From Streptomyces sp. QL37 (lineage in GTDB: Bacteria; Actinomycetota; Actinomycetes; Streptomycetales; Streptomycetaceae), in contig NZ_PTJS01000001.1 of the NCBI RefSeq assembly GCF_002941025.1, positions 5,957,472-6,021,471 on the forward strand: a DNA stretch of 64,000 nucleotides. Reading direction: 5' to 3'. The stretch's first letter is position 1. Every line of letters starts with the position of its first letter. Made by a program: the position numbers and the translations under genes. Below the pieces are notes generated by a model. The model was given only the letters and a program-made list of their open reading frames with translations, was not told where the DNA came from and ran no database searches. This document shows, in pieces, positions 39,371 through 48,625 of the stretch.

Positions 39371-40144
39371 ATGAACAAGGGCGCGGACGCCACACAGGGT
39401 GACCACAAGCGCGACGACGCGATCTCCGGCCGCTTCATGCTGAAGCTGTCCGGTGAGGCCTTCGCCGGTGGCGGAGGACTCGGGGTCGACCCCGACGTCG
39501 TGCACGCCATCGCCCGCGAGATCGCCGCGGTCGTACGCGACGGAGCGGAGATCGCCGTCGTCATCGGCGGCGGCAACTTCTTCCGTGGCGCCGAGCTCCA
39601 GCAGCGCGGCATGGACCGGGCGCGGTCCGACTACATGGGCATGCTCGGCACGGTCATGAACTGCCTGGCGCTGCAGGACTTCCTGGAGAAGGAAGGCATC
39701 GACTCGCGCGTCCAGACCGCCATCACCATGGGCCAGGTCGCGGAGCCGTACATCCCGCTCCGCGCCGTGCGGCACATGGAGAAGGGACGCGTCGTGATCT
39801 TCGGCGCCGGCATGGGCATGCCGTACTTCTCCACCGACACGACCGCCGCACAGCGCGCCCTGGAGATCGACGCCGAAGCGCTGCTGATGGGGAAGAACGG
39901 CGTGGACGGGGTCTACGACTCCGACCCGAAGGCCAACCCCGACGCGGTGAAGTTCGACGCCTTGGAGTACGGCGAGGTGATCGCCCGGGACCTCAAGGTC
40001 GCCGACGCCACCGCCATCACTCTCTGCCGTGACAACCAGCTCCCGATCCTCGTCTTCGAGCTGACCACGGAGGGCAATATCGCCCGCGCGGTGAAGGGTG
40101 AGAAGATCGGCACGCTGGTGAGCGACCGGAGCACCCGGGCCTGA
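39371..40144 (+). CDS. pyrH: UMP kinase
   Basis: Phosphorylates UMP to UDP. 257 aa, amino-acid-kinase fold: [58 protein letters not shown] 39371 (GAGGAGAATCTCC upstream). Followed by frr, the usual order. Confidence 0.97.
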   Translation: MNKGADATQGDHKRDDAISGRFMLKLSGEAFAGGGGLGVDPDVVHAIAREIAAVVRDGAEIAVVIGGGNFFRGAELQQRGMDRARSDYMGMLGTVMNCLALQDFLEKEGIDSRVQTAITMGQVAEPYIPLRAVRHMEKGRVVIFGAGMGMPYFSTDTTAAQRALEIDAEALLMGKNGVDGVYDSDPKANPDAVKFDALEYGEVIARDLKVADATAITLCRDNQLPILVFELTTEGNIARAVKGEKIGTLVSDRSTRA

Positions 40145-40259
40145 CGGCCCAGAAGATGGACAACGGCCTGCCGGTCGGACACCGTGCAGGTGAGGACGCG
40201 ACGCAGGATCCGCAGGACCCGACGATGCCGGGTCCGCTCAAGACACGCAGGAGCACGTG

Positions 40260-40817
40260 GTGATCGAAGAAATCCTCCTCGAGGCCGAGGAGAAGATGGA
40301 GAAGGCCGTCGTGGTCGCGAAAGAGGACTTCGCCGCGATCCGGACCGGCCGTGCGCACCCGGCGATGTTCAACAAGATCGTCGCCGACTACTACGGCGCG
40401 CTGACCCCGATCAACCAGCTCGCCTCGTTCTCGGTTCCCGAACCGCGGATGGCCGTGGTGACCCCGTTCGACAAGACCGCGCTGCGCAACATCGAGCAGG
40501 CGATCCGCGACTCCGACCTCGGCGTCAACCCGAGCAACGACGGCAACATCATCCGCGTGACGTTCCCCGAGCTCACGCAGGACCGCCGCAAGGAGTACAT
40601 CAAGGTCGCCAAGACCAAGGCCGAGGACTCCAAGATCTCGATCCGCTCCATCCGCCGCAAGGCCAAGGAGTCGCTCGACAAGCTCGTCAAGGACAAGGAG
40701 TCCGGCGAGGACGAGGTCCGCCGCGCGGAGAAGGAGCTCGACGACACCACCGCGAAGTACGTCGCGCAGGTGGACGAGCTGCTGAAGCACAAGGAAGCCG
40801 AGCTGCTCGAAGTCTGA
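40260..40817 (+). CDS. frr: Ribosome recycling factor
   Basis: 185 aa, separates ribosomes from mRNA with EF-G after termination. Opens [20 protein letters not shown], with [13 protein letters not shown] and [16 protein letters not shown]. Two adjacent GTG codons (40257, 40260) are possible; 40260 gives the family-typical length and a better distance to CAGGAG. Stop overlaps the cdsA start (TGATG). Confidence 0.97.
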   Translation: MIEEILLEAEEKMEKAVVVAKEDFAAIRTGRAHPAMFNKIVADYYGALTPINQLASFSVPEPRMAVVTPFDKTALRNIEQAIRDSDLGVNPSNDGNIIRVTFPELTQDRRKEYIKVAKTKAEDSKISIRSIRRKAKESLDKLVKDKESGEDEVRRAEKELDDTTAKYVAQVDELLKHKEAELLEV

Positions 40818-41902
40818 TGAACGACTCTTCCTGGGGCGCCCCGCCGGGAGCCGGCTACTGGAGCGCGCCCGAGATGGGGGGCGCTCCGGCGGGTCCTGCA
40901 TACGATGTGCACGGCGCCCAGCAGACTCGGCCCATGCCCATCGTGCCGGACGTTCCCGACGCAGGTAGAGACGCTGACGACCGCGACGACCGGAGCGGGG
41001 ACGCCGCGCGCGTCAGCGGCCCCCTGTTCCGTGACGAGAAGCCGCAGGAGCCCATGTCCACCCCGCTGCCGTCCCCGCCGCCCAAGAAGCGGGCGGGGCG
41101 CGACCTGCGTGCCGCCATAGGGGTCGGTCTCGGTCTCGGTGCCCTCGTCGTCGGCTCCCTGTTCATCGTGAAGGCAGTCTTCGTCGGCGTGGTCGTGCTG
41201 GCGGTGGTGGTCGGCCTCTGGGAGCTCACGTCCCGTCTCAAGGAGCGCAAGGGCATCAACGCCCCGCTCGTTCCGCTCGCCGTCGGCGGCGCCGCGATGG
41301 TGGTCGCCGGCTATGTGCGGGAGGCGGAGGGCGCCTGGGTCGCGATGGCGCTCACCGCCCTCGCGGTGCTCGTGTGGCGGATGACGGAGCCCCCCGAGGG
41401 GTACCTCAAGGACGTCACGGCGGGCGTCTTCGCCGTGTTCTACGTGCCGTTCCTGGCGACGTTCGTCGCGATGATGCTCACCGCGGACGACGGTGCCTGG
41501 CGGGTGCTGACCTTCCTCCTGCTGACCGTGGTCAGTGACACCGGCGCGTACGCCGTCGGCTGGCGCTTCGGCACGCACAAGCTGGCACCCCGCATCAGCC
41601 CCGGCAAGACCCGCGAGGGACTGTTGGGCGCGGTCGGCTTCGCGATGGTGGCCGGCGCGCTGTGCATGGAGTTCCTCATCGACGGCGGGAGCTGGTGGCA
41701 GGGCCTGCTGATGGGTCTCGCCGTCGCCGCCAGCGCCACGCTGGGGGATCTCGGCGAGTCCATGATCAAGCGGGACCTGGGGATCAAGGACATGGGCACG
41801 CTGCTCCCCGGCCACGGCGGCATCATGGACCGGCTCGACTCGCTGCTGCCGAGCGCCCCGGTCGTATGGCTGCTGCTGGTGCTGTTCGTGGGATCCGGCT
41901 GA
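40817..41902 (+). CDS. cdsA: Phosphatidate cytidylyltransferase
   Basis: Makes CDP-diacylglycerol from phosphatidate and CTP at the membrane. 361 aa. The first about 95 residues are a hydrophilic Pro/Gly/Asp-rich extension. About 7-8 membrane helices follow, and the signature SMIKRDLGIKDMG then LPGHGGIMDRLDS is complete. Coupled to frr by stop-start overlap. A strong terminator follows. Confidence 0.95.
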   Translation: MNDSSWGAPPGAGYWSAPEMGGAPAGPAYDVHGAQQTRPMPIVPDVPDAGRDADDRDDRSGDAARVSGPLFRDEKPQEPMSTPLPSPPPKKRAGRDLRAAIGVGLGLGALVVGSLFIVKAVFVGVVVLAVVVGLWELTSRLKERKGINAPLVPLAVGGAAMVVAGYVREAEGAWVAMALTALAVLVWRMTEPPEGYLKDVTAGVFAVFYVPFLATFVAMMLTADDGAWRVLTFLLLTVVSDTGAYAVGWRFGTHKLAPRISPGKTREGLLGAVGFAMVAGALCMEFLIDGGSWWQGLLMGLAVAASATLGDLGESMIKRDLGIKDMGTLLPGHGGIMDRLDSLLPSAPVVWLLLVLFVGSG

Positions 41903-41936
41903 GCCGGCCCGCTTCTCGCGTCGCGCGCTTCCACCA

Positions 41937-41971
41937 CTGGGGCCCGCCGTCCACCGGACGGCGGGCCCCAG
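41937..41971 (+). terminator. Strong terminator after cdsA
   Basis: Perfect 16-bp stem (CTGGGGCCCGCCGTCC, loop ACC, GGACGGCGGGCCCCAG). It closes the rpsB-cdsA region. The rest of the gap to 42233 holds no firm gene; a 40-codon minus-strand frame (41982-42104) is listed separately as weak. Confidence 0.85.
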
Positions 41972-41981
41972 CGGTCCGCGC

Positions 41982-42104
41982 TCAGCGGCGGCGGGGTATC
42001 CGCCAGCCGTTCCCGCGGAGCCGTACGAGGATGAGGGGTGGGTGGCCCTGCCCCTGGTCGCCCGTGAGCGGCCCGCAGATACTGAGGGAATTCGCCGTCC
42101 TCAT
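41982..42104 (-). CDS. Possible 40-residue small ORF
   Basis: ATG start with GGGAG about 10 nt upstream; peptide begins MRTANSLSICGPL and ends RIPRRR. It falls in an otherwise gene-free gap after the cdsA terminator. No family recognised; no downstream minus-strand gene that it would lead into. May be noise. Confidence 0.22.
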   Translation of the reverse strand: MRTANSLSICGPLTGDQGQGHPPLILVRLRGNGWRIPRRR

Positions 42105-42233
42105 GGCACGGGCACTCCCGCGGAGGGAATCCGTGCGGCCCGGTGACCGCTCCGGTGCCGGCGGTGGACCGGGCCGGACGGGGTATCCGAGGGGTGACAG
42201 AGAGTGTTCCGCTGCTCCGAGGAGGCAGGTGCC

Positions 42234-42761
42234 GTGCGTGCCTTGAAGCTCTGGCTCGACCGCAGTCTCACCGCCCAGGCAGTGCTGATCTTCGTCCTCG
42301 GAGTGGGGGCCAACGCCCTGTTCCGCCGGGACGGGCACCTCGGCTGGTGGGTGGTCCAGACAGCGGTCTTCACCGCCGTCGCCATCGCCATCGTGGCCGC
42401 CCAGCGCCGCAGGACGGGCCGTGCGGCCGGTACCGACCCCCGCGGGATCGCCGAGCTCAACCGTCGGATCAGGCACCGCGAGGTGCCGAGCGACCCCGAG
42501 CAGCGGGCGACCATGCGGAGACTGGTCGCCGAGCAGCTGGGGAAGATGGAGCGGGGCGGCCGGTGGCTGCCTTACTGGCTGGCCGGCATGGGGCTGATCG
42601 CGGCCGGCATGCTCGTGCTCGGCTTCGTCACCGGCTCACTCACCGTTGCGCTGGTCTTCGCCGTCGGGGTGGCCGTGTTCTGCTCCTGGGTCTTCTGGAC
42701 GCGCCGCCGGGCACTGGAGCGCCACCGCCACATGAGGTCCGCCCTGCGGAACCACGGCTGA
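42234..42761 (+). CDS. Small integral membrane protein, unknown function
   Basis: 175 aa from GTG 42234 (GAGGAG 9 nt upstream). Two N-terminal hydrophobic segments (AQAVLIFVLGVGANALF, WWVVQTAVFTAVAIAIVA), a cytoplasmic-looking charged helix (ELNRRIRHREVPSDPEQR), then two more segments (YWLAGMGLIAAGMLVLGF, ALVFAVGVAVFCSWVFW) and a basic tail. No family recognised. A GTG 30 nt upstream is possible. Confidence 0.75.
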   Translation: MRALKLWLDRSLTAQAVLIFVLGVGANALFRRDGHLGWWVVQTAVFTAVAIAIVAAQRRRTGRAAGTDPRGIAELNRRIRHREVPSDPEQRATMRRLVAEQLGKMERGGRWLPYWLAGMGLIAAGMLVLGFVTGSLTVALVFAVGVAVFCSWVFWTRRRALERHRHMRSALRNHG

Positions 42762-42842
42762 CACCGGTTCCGCGACCCCCGCGTGCGGCCCGGTCTCCGG
42801 CGGCCATGAGTACCTCGGCGTGTCTGCGACACTGGAAGAACC

Positions 42843-43949
42843 ATGCCTAAGCCCGGAGAACTCACTTTCGTCGCGCCCCGTGGAGCCAAGCGGCCGCCGC
42901 GGCACCTCGCCGACCTCACCCCCGACGAGCGCAAGGAAGCAGTCGCCGCGACCGGCGAGAAGCCCTTCCGTGCCAAGCAGCTGTCGCAGCACTACTTCAC
43001 GCGGTACGCGCACGATCCGGCGGAGTGGACCAACATCCCGGCCGCGTCGCGGGACAAGCTCGCCGAGGCGATGTTCCCCGATCTGATGTCGGTGATGCGC
43101 CACATCAGCTGCGACGACGACACCACCCGCAAGACGCTCTGGAAGCTGCACGACGGCACACTCGTCGAGTCCGTCCTCATGCGCTATCCGGACCGCGTGA
43201 CCATGTGCATCTCGTCACAGGCGGGCTGCGGGATGAACTGCCCGTTCTGCGCCACCGGGCAGGCGGGGCTCGACCGCAACCTGTCGACCGCCGAGATCGT
43301 GCACCAGATCGTGGACGGCATGCGCGCCCTGCGCGACGGCGAGGTCCCGGGCGGGCCCGCGCGGCTGTCCAACATCGTCTTCATGGGCATGGGCGAGCCT
43401 CTGGCCAACTACAAGCGCGTGGTCGGCGCGATCCGCCGGCTGACGGACCCGGAGCCGGACGGCCTCGGGCTGTCGCAGCGCGGGATCACCGTGTCCACGG
43501 TGGGCCTGGTCCCGGCGATGCTGCGCTTCGCCGACGAGGGCTTCAAGTGCCGTCTCGCGGTCTCGCTGCACGCTCCGGACGACGAGCTGCGCGACACCCT
43601 CGTCCCCGTGAACACCCGCTGGAAGGTCCGTGAGGTCCTGGACGCCGCGTGGGAGTACGCCGAGAAGTCGGGCCGCCGTATCTCCATCGAGTACGCGCTG
43701 ATCCGCGACATCAACGACCAGGCCTGGCGGGGCGACCGGCTCGGCCGGCTGCTCAAGGGCAAGCGGGTGCACGTCAACCTCATCCCGCTCAACCCGACAC
43801 CGGGGTCCAAGTGGACCGCCTCTCGGCCCGAGGACGAGAAGGCGTTCGTCGAGGCGATCGCATCCCACGGCGTGCCGGTCACCGTCCGGGACACCCGCGG
43901 CCAGGAGATCGACGGGGCCTGCGGACAGCTGGCGGCGTCCGAGCGCTGA
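42843..43949 (+). CDS. rlmN: 23S rRNA / tRNA adenine-C2 methyltransferase
   Basis: Radical-SAM enzyme that methylates A2503 of 23S rRNA. 368 aa. The 4Fe-4S motif is CGMNCPFC (CxxxCxxC), and the second catalytic cysteine lies near the C-terminus ([10 protein letters not shown]). MGEPLANY and [10 protein letters not shown] are present. The related Cfr gives antibiotic resistance by C8 methylation; this is the housekeeping type. GACACT ends 9 nt before the ATG, a -10 candidate; GGAAG also precedes it. Confidence 0.95.
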   Translation: MPKPGELTFVAPRGAKRPPRHLADLTPDERKEAVAATGEKPFRAKQLSQHYFTRYAHDPAEWTNIPAASRDKLAEAMFPDLMSVMRHISCDDDTTRKTLWKLHDGTLVESVLMRYPDRVTMCISSQAGCGMNCPFCATGQAGLDRNLSTAEIVHQIVDGMRALRDGEVPGGPARLSNIVFMGMGEPLANYKRVVGAIRRLTDPEPDGLGLSQRGITVSTVGLVPAMLRFADEGFKCRLAVSLHAPDDELRDTLVPVNTRWKVREVLDAAWEYAEKSGRRISIEYALIRDINDQAWRGDRLGRLLKGKRVHVNLIPLNPTPGSKWTASRPEDEKAFVEAIASHGVPVTVRDTRGQEIDGACGQLAASER

Positions 43950-44029
43950 GGCGGTCCCGCGTACGGGCGTGATCCGGCCGGTCCGGCGTGATCCGGCCGG
44001 TGTAGCCTGGCCGGGAAACCAACTTCATA

Positions 44030-44133
44030 TTCCGACAGGGGAGCGCCACAGCGCTGAGAGTGCGGCACCGAGGACAGGTCGGCCGCAGACCCTCTGAACC
44101 TCGCCCGGGTCATTCCGGGTAGGAAGTTCGGAC
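44030..44133 (+). ncRNA. TPP (thi-box) riboswitch
   Basis: Conserved thi-box elements in order: P1 strand TCCGAC at 44031, AGGGGAGC, CTGAGAGTGCGGC, then GACCCTCTGAACC, the CCGGGTCATTCCGGG stem, GTAGGAA and the closing P1 strand GTTCGGA. It senses thiamine pyrophosphate. It lies 84 nt upstream of the thiB start. Confidence 0.93.
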
Positions 44134-44150
44134 CTTACTCAAGCTGTTGC

Positions 44151-44179
44151 GCCCTGCCCGCTCGCCGAGCGGGCAGGGC
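44151..44179 (+). terminator. Expression-platform terminator of the TPP riboswitch
   Basis: Thirteen-bp perfect stem GCCCTGCCCGCTC, loop GCC, GAGCGGGCAGGGC, then CGCGTCTCTTCC. It sits between the aptamer and the thiB ribosome site, so transcription would stop here when TPP is bound. A second small hairpin (TCCTGG / CCAGGA) overlaps the GGAGG, so translation could be controlled too. Confidence 0.75.
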
Positions 44180-44216
44180 CGCGTCTCTTCCTGGTCACCT
44201 CCAGGAGGACATCACC

Positions 44217-45311
44217 ATGAACACCACGACGAAGTACGCGGCGACCGCGCTCGCCGCAGCGCTCGGCGTCACCGTGCTCGCCGGCTGCGGAGGCTCCGAC
44301 GACAAGTCTTCCGGTGACACGGGAGCCGGTTCGAAGACCGTCACACTCGTCAGCCACGACTCGTTCAACGCGTCGGACGCCGTCCTGAAGGCGTTCACGA
44401 AGCAGACCGGCTACAAGGTCAAGGTGCTCAAGAGCGGTGACGCCGGGGCAGCGCTCAACCAGGAGATCCTGACCAAGGGCTCCCCGCGTGGCGACGTCTT
44501 CTTCGGCGCCGACAACACCCTGCTCTCCCGCGCCCTGGACAACGGCCTGTTCACGTCGTACGAGGCGGAGGGCCTGGACCGCGTCGCGGCCGACACCCAG
44601 CTCGACGCGGACGAGCACCGGGTCACGCCCATCGACACCGGCGACATCTGCGTCAACTACGACAAGAAGTACTTCGCCGACAAGAAGCTCGACCCGCCGA
44701 ACTCCTTCGACGACCTGCTGAAGCCCGCGTACAAGAACCTCCTCGTCACCGAGAACGCCGCGACCTCGTCGCCGGGCCTCGGTTTCCTCCTCGGCACCGT
44801 CGCCAGCCAGGGCGAGACCGGCTACCAGGACTACTGGAAGAAGCTGAAGAGCAACGGCGTCAAGGTCGTCGACGGCTGGGAGCAGGCCTACAACGAGGAG
44901 TTCTCCGGCTCCGCGGGCGGTAGGAAGGCCAAGGCCGACCGGCCGCTCGTCGTCTCGTACGCCTCCAGCCCGCCCGTCGAGGTGCTGTACGCCGATCCGC
45001 AGCCCGACGAGGCCCCGACCGGTGTCGCCACGGGCACCTGCTTCCGCCAGATCGAGTTCGCCGGACTGCTGGACGGCGCGAAGAACGAGGCCGGCGGCAA
45101 GGCGCTCCTGGACTTCCTGATCAGCAAGCAGTTCCAGGAGGACATGCCGCTGAACATGTTCGTGAACCCGGTGGTGAAGGACGCGAAGCTGCCGGAGCTC
45201 TTCACGAAGTTCGGGGCCACCGTCGACAAGCCGGCGACCGTCGCCCCCGAGAAGATCGCCAAGAACCGTGAGCAGTGGGTCCAGTCGTGGTCCTCGCTCG
45301 TCGTGAAGTAG
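44217..45311 (+). CDS. thiB: Thiamine ABC transporter substrate-binding lipoprotein
   Basis: 364 aa. Lipoprotein signal with lipobox VLAGC (Cys about 23) in MNTTTKYAATALAAALGVTV. Family 1 periplasmic-binding fold; VTLVSHDSFNASDAVLKAF and GDVFFGADNTLLSRAL match the thiamine/TPP binding-protein group. The TPP riboswitch upstream makes the substrate assignment strong. Ribosome site AGGAGG precedes the ATG. Confidence 0.92.
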   Translation: MNTTTKYAATALAAALGVTVLAGCGGSDDKSSGDTGAGSKTVTLVSHDSFNASDAVLKAFTKQTGYKVKVLKSGDAGAALNQEILTKGSPRGDVFFGADNTLLSRALDNGLFTSYEAEGLDRVAADTQLDADEHRVTPIDTGDICVNYDKKYFADKKLDPPNSFDDLLKPAYKNLLVTENAATSSPGLGFLLGTVASQGETGYQDYWKKLKSNGVKVVDGWEQAYNEEFSGSAGGRKAKADRPLVVSYASSPPVEVLYADPQPDEAPTGVATGTCFRQIEFAGLLDGAKNEAGGKALLDFLISKQFQEDMPLNMFVNPVVKDAKLPELFTKFGATVDKPATVAPEKIAKNREQWVQSWSSLVVK

Positions 45312-45340
45312 TCGCGCGGCCCCCGTGGAGGGGGAACGCG

Positions 45341-46969
45341 GTGCGGCTCGGCCTCATGGCCGTGCCCGTCGCGTTCTTCGCGCTGTTCTTCGCCTACCCG
45401 GTCGTCGCGATCGTCGGCCGGGGCCTGAAGACGGACGGCGACTGGCAGTTCGGCCGGATCGGTACGGTGCTGAGCCGGCCGGACATCCTCGACGTCCTCT
45501 GGTTCACCACCTGGCAGGCGATCGCCTCGACCGCGCTCACCCTGCTGATCGCACTGCCCGGCGCCTATGTCTTCGCCCGCTTCGACTTCCCCGGCAAGCA
45601 GTTGCTGCGTGCCGTCGTGACCGTGCCGTTCGTCCTGCCCACCGTCGTCGTGGGCACGGCGTTCCTGGCACTGCTGGGGCGCGGCGGGTTTCTCGACGAA
45701 CTCTGGGGGATCCGCCTCGACACCACCGTGTGGGCGATCCTGCTCGCCCATGTGTTCTTCAACTACGCGGTCGTCGTACGGACCGTCGGCGGCCTGTGGT
45801 CCCAGCTCGACCCGCGTCAGGAGGAGGCCGCCCGGGTGCTCGGGGCCGGCCGCCTCGCCGCCTGGCGGCGTGTCACCCTGCCCGCGCTCGCCCCGGCCGT
45901 CGCCGCGGCGGCTCTGATGGTCTTCCTCTTCACCTTCACCTCCTTCGGGGTCGTCCAGATCCTCGGCGGTCCGGCCTACTCCACGCTGGAGGTGGAGATC
46001 TACCGGCAGACCGCCCAGCTGCTCGACCTGCCGACGGCCGCCGTGCTGACCCTGGTGCAGTTCGCCGCCGTCGGAGGGATCCTCGCCGTCCACGCGTGGA
46101 CCGTACGACGCCGGGAGACCGCGCTGAGGCTCGTCGACCCCGCGCAGACCTCCCGCCGCCCGCACGGAGCAGGGCAGTGGGCGCTGCTCGGCGGGGTGCT
46201 GCTGACCGTCCTGCTGTTGATCGTGGTGCCGCTCGGTGTACTGGTGGAACGCTCCCTGGACACGTCGGGCGGCTACGGCTTCGGCTTCTACCGCGCGTTG
46301 CAGTCGGCCGAGGCGAGCGGTTCCACCTTCCTGGTCCCGCCGCTCGACGCCATCGGGAACTCCCTGCGTTACGCGCTGGTCGCGACCCTCATCGCCCTCG
46401 TGATCGGCGGCCTCGCGGCGGCGGCCCTGACCAGGCGGGCGGGGCGGCTGGTACGCGGCTTCGACGCCCTGCTGATGCTGCCGCTCGGAGTGTCCGCCGT
46501 CACCGTCGGGTTCGGCTTCCTGATCACGCTCGACGAGCCGCCGCTCGACCTGCGTACCTCCTGGATCCTCGTGCCCCTGGCGCAGGCGCTGGTGGGTGTC
46601 CCCTTCGTCGTACGGACCATGCTGCCCGTCCTGCGCGCGGTGGACGAGCGGCTGCGGGAGGCCGCCGCCGTGCTCGGCGCCTCGCCGCTGCGGGCCTGGC
46701 GGGAGGTCGACCTCCCGCTGGTGCGGCGGGCGGTGCTGGTGGCGGCGGGATTCGCCTTCGCCGTGTCGCTCGGTGAGTTCGGGGCGACCGTGTTCATCGC
46801 GCGCCCCGACAACCCCACCCTGCCGGTCGCCGTGGCCAGGCTGCTGGGGCGTTCCGGAGAGCTCAACTACGGCCAGGCGATGGCCCTGAGCACGATTCTG
46901 ATGCTCGTCTGCGCGGTGTCGCTGCTCCTGCTCGAACGTATCCGTACCGACCGATCCGGGGAGTTCTAG
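45341..46969 (+). CDS. thiP: Thiamine ABC transporter permease (fused two-domain)
   Basis: 542 aa, about 12 membrane helices and two BPD_transp_1 domains in tandem, each with an EAA-type loop (QEEAARVLGAGRLAAWRRV and LREAAAVLGASPLRAWREV). The domain fusion is typical of ThiP. GTG 45341 is chosen, with GGAGGGGG 8 nt upstream; the frame is open further up inside thiB. Confidence 0.9.
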   Translation: MRLGLMAVPVAFFALFFAYPVVAIVGRGLKTDGDWQFGRIGTVLSRPDILDVLWFTTWQAIASTALTLLIALPGAYVFARFDFPGKQLLRAVVTVPFVLPTVVVGTAFLALLGRGGFLDELWGIRLDTTVWAILLAHVFFNYAVVVRTVGGLWSQLDPRQEEAARVLGAGRLAAWRRVTLPALAPAVAAAALMVFLFTFTSFGVVQILGGPAYSTLEVEIYRQTAQLLDLPTAAVLTLVQFAAVGGILAVHAWTVRRRETALRLVDPAQTSRRPHGAGQWALLGGVLLTVLLLIVVPLGVLVERSLDTSGGYGFGFYRALQSAEASGSTFLVPPLDAIGNSLRYALVATLIALVIGGLAAAALTRRAGRLVRGFDALLMLPLGVSAVTVGFGFLITLDEPPLDLRTSWILVPLAQALVGVPFVVRTMLPVLRAVDERLREAAAVLGASPLRAWREVDLPLVRRAVLVAAGFAFAVSLGEFGATVFIARPDNPTLPVAVARLLGRSGELNYGQAMALSTILMLVCAVSLLLLERIRTDRSGEF

Positions 46970-46971
46970 AG

Positions 46972-47997
46972 ATGCTGACAGTGGAGTCGGCCACGGTCCG
47001 GTTCGGGAAGCGGACCGCGCTGGACGCGGTGGACCTGGACGTCGCGGACCACGAGATCGTCTGTGTGCTGGGCCCGAGCGGCAGCGGCAAGTCGACGCTG
47101 CTGCGGGCCGTGGCCGGGCTTCAGCCCCTGGACGGCGGGCGGGTCTTCCTGGACGGCGCGGACCAGGCACGGCTGCCGGTGCACCGCCGCGGGCTCGGCC
47201 TGATGTTCCAGGACCACCAGCTCTTCCCGCACCGGGACGTCGGCGCCAACGTCGCCTTCGGGCTCAGGATGCACGGCGTCCCCCGCCCGGAGCGTGACCG
47301 CAGGTCCGGTGAACTCCTGGACCTGGTCGGCCTGCCCGGCGCCGGGCGGCGGGCCGTCGCCGCCCTGTCCGGCGGCGAACAGCAGCGGGTGGCACTCGCC
47401 CGGGCCCTGGCGCCCCGCCCGAAGCTGCTGATGCTGGACGAACCACTGGGTCAGCTGGACCGGAGCCTGCGCGAACGGCTCGTCGTCGAACTGCGCACCC
47501 TCTTCGGCCGGCTGGGCACCACGGTGCTCGCCGTCACCCACGACCAGGGCGAGGCCTTCGCGCTCGCCGACCGGGTCGTGGTCATGCGGGACGGCCGGAT
47601 CGCCCAGGCGGGCACCCCGCTCGACGTCTGGCAGCGCCCCGCGTCGGCGTTCGTCGCCCGCTTCCTCGGCTTCGACAACCTGGTGGACGCCACGGTCACG
47701 GGCCAGGCCGCCGACACCGTCTGGGGCAAGGTCCCGGTCCCCGAGGACTCGCCGCAGGGCGAGTGCGAACTGCTCGTGCGGCCGGGCGGCGTCCGGATCG
47801 GCGCCCCCAAGGACGGCCTGCGCTGCACGGTGGGCGTACGCACCTTCCGCGGCCACCACGTCACCGTCGTCCTGTACCCCGACGACGGGCCGCCCCTGGA
47901 GGCGGAGTGCGGTCTGCGGGACACCCCGGAGGAGGGGGCCACCGTGGGCGTGACCTTCGACCCGGCGGAGACGGTGGTCCTGCCCCCCGGCGTTTAG
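46972..47997 (+). CDS. thiQ: Thiamine ABC transporter ATP-binding protein
   Basis: 341 aa. Walker A LGPSGSGKSTLL, Q-loop MFQDHQLFPH, signature LSGGEQQRVALARAL, Walker B LLMLDEPLGQLD, H-loop VTHDQGEAF. A C-terminal TOBE-like domain (about 240-341) is present. Starts 2 nt after thiP. Completes thiB-thiP-thiQ. Confidence 0.92.
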   Translation: MLTVESATVRFGKRTALDAVDLDVADHEIVCVLGPSGSGKSTLLRAVAGLQPLDGGRVFLDGADQARLPVHRRGLGLMFQDHQLFPHRDVGANVAFGLRMHGVPRPERDRRSGELLDLVGLPGAGRRAVAALSGGEQQRVALARALAPRPKLLMLDEPLGQLDRSLRERLVVELRTLFGRLGTTVLAVTHDQGEAFALADRVVVMRDGRIAQAGTPLDVWQRPASAFVARFLGFDNLVDATVTGQAADTVWGKVPVPEDSPQGECELLVRPGGVRIGAPKDGLRCTVGVRTFRGHHVTVVLYPDDGPPLEAECGLRDTPEEGATVGVTFDPAETVVLPPGV

Positions 47998-48157
47998 ATT
48001 CGGTGGCTCGCACACCCGGGCGCAGGTGGCCATGGGCTCAAGGGGACGCGAGCGGGTCCGTACGGAGTGGGACTGGGAACGTACGTACGACCGGCTGGCG
48101 GCGCTTCCCGGGGCGTGATCCCCTGGACGCGGGAACCGTCCGGAAGGAGCAGGCGCC

Positions 48158-48610
48158 ATGAACCGGTCAGCCCGCGAAGGCATCGACATCACCCGCGTCG
48201 TCGCGGCGCCCCGCGATCGTGTGTTCGAAGCCTGGACGGACCCCGAGGACTTCGCCGCCTGGTACGGGGGCGAAGCGGACGTGCCGCTCGACCGGGTGTC
48301 GATGGACGTCACGCCCGGCGGCGAGTGGAGCCTGGTCATCGTGGTGCCCGGAGCGGAGATGCCCTTCCACGGCGTCTACCAGGAGGTGTCCGCCCCCGAG
48401 CGGCTCGTGTTCACGCTCAAGGACAGGAGCGCGCCCGCCGACGTCGAGGGCGAGACCGTCACGGTCACCCTCACGGAGAAGAGCCGGAAGTCCACCGAGA
48501 TGGTCTTCCAACAGCGCGGCGGCCATCTCACCCCCGAGCAGTACGCGGCGGCCGAGGACGGCTGGGAGGCGTTCTTCGACGCCCTCGACGCCCGGCTCGC
48601 CGACGGCTGA
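48158..48610 (+). CDS. SRPBCC/AHSA1-domain protein
   Basis: 150 aa, START-like fold: ITRVVAAPRDRVFEAWTDPEDFAAWYGG at the N-terminus (VFEAWTDPE), MPFHGVYQEVSAPERLVFT, and a C-terminal helix (DGWEAFFDALDARL). Likely binds a hydrophobic ligand; no function known. GGAAGGAGCAGGCGCC upstream. Weakly linked to the thi operon by a 160-nt gap. Confidence 0.88.
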   Translation: MNRSAREGIDITRVVAAPRDRVFEAWTDPEDFAAWYGGEADVPLDRVSMDVTPGGEWSLVIVVPGAEMPFHGVYQEVSAPERLVFTLKDRSAPADVEGETVTVTLTEKSRKSTEMVFQQRGGHLTPEQYAAAEDGWEAFFDALDARLADG

Positions 48611-48625
48611 GGCCGTCGGAGCGGG

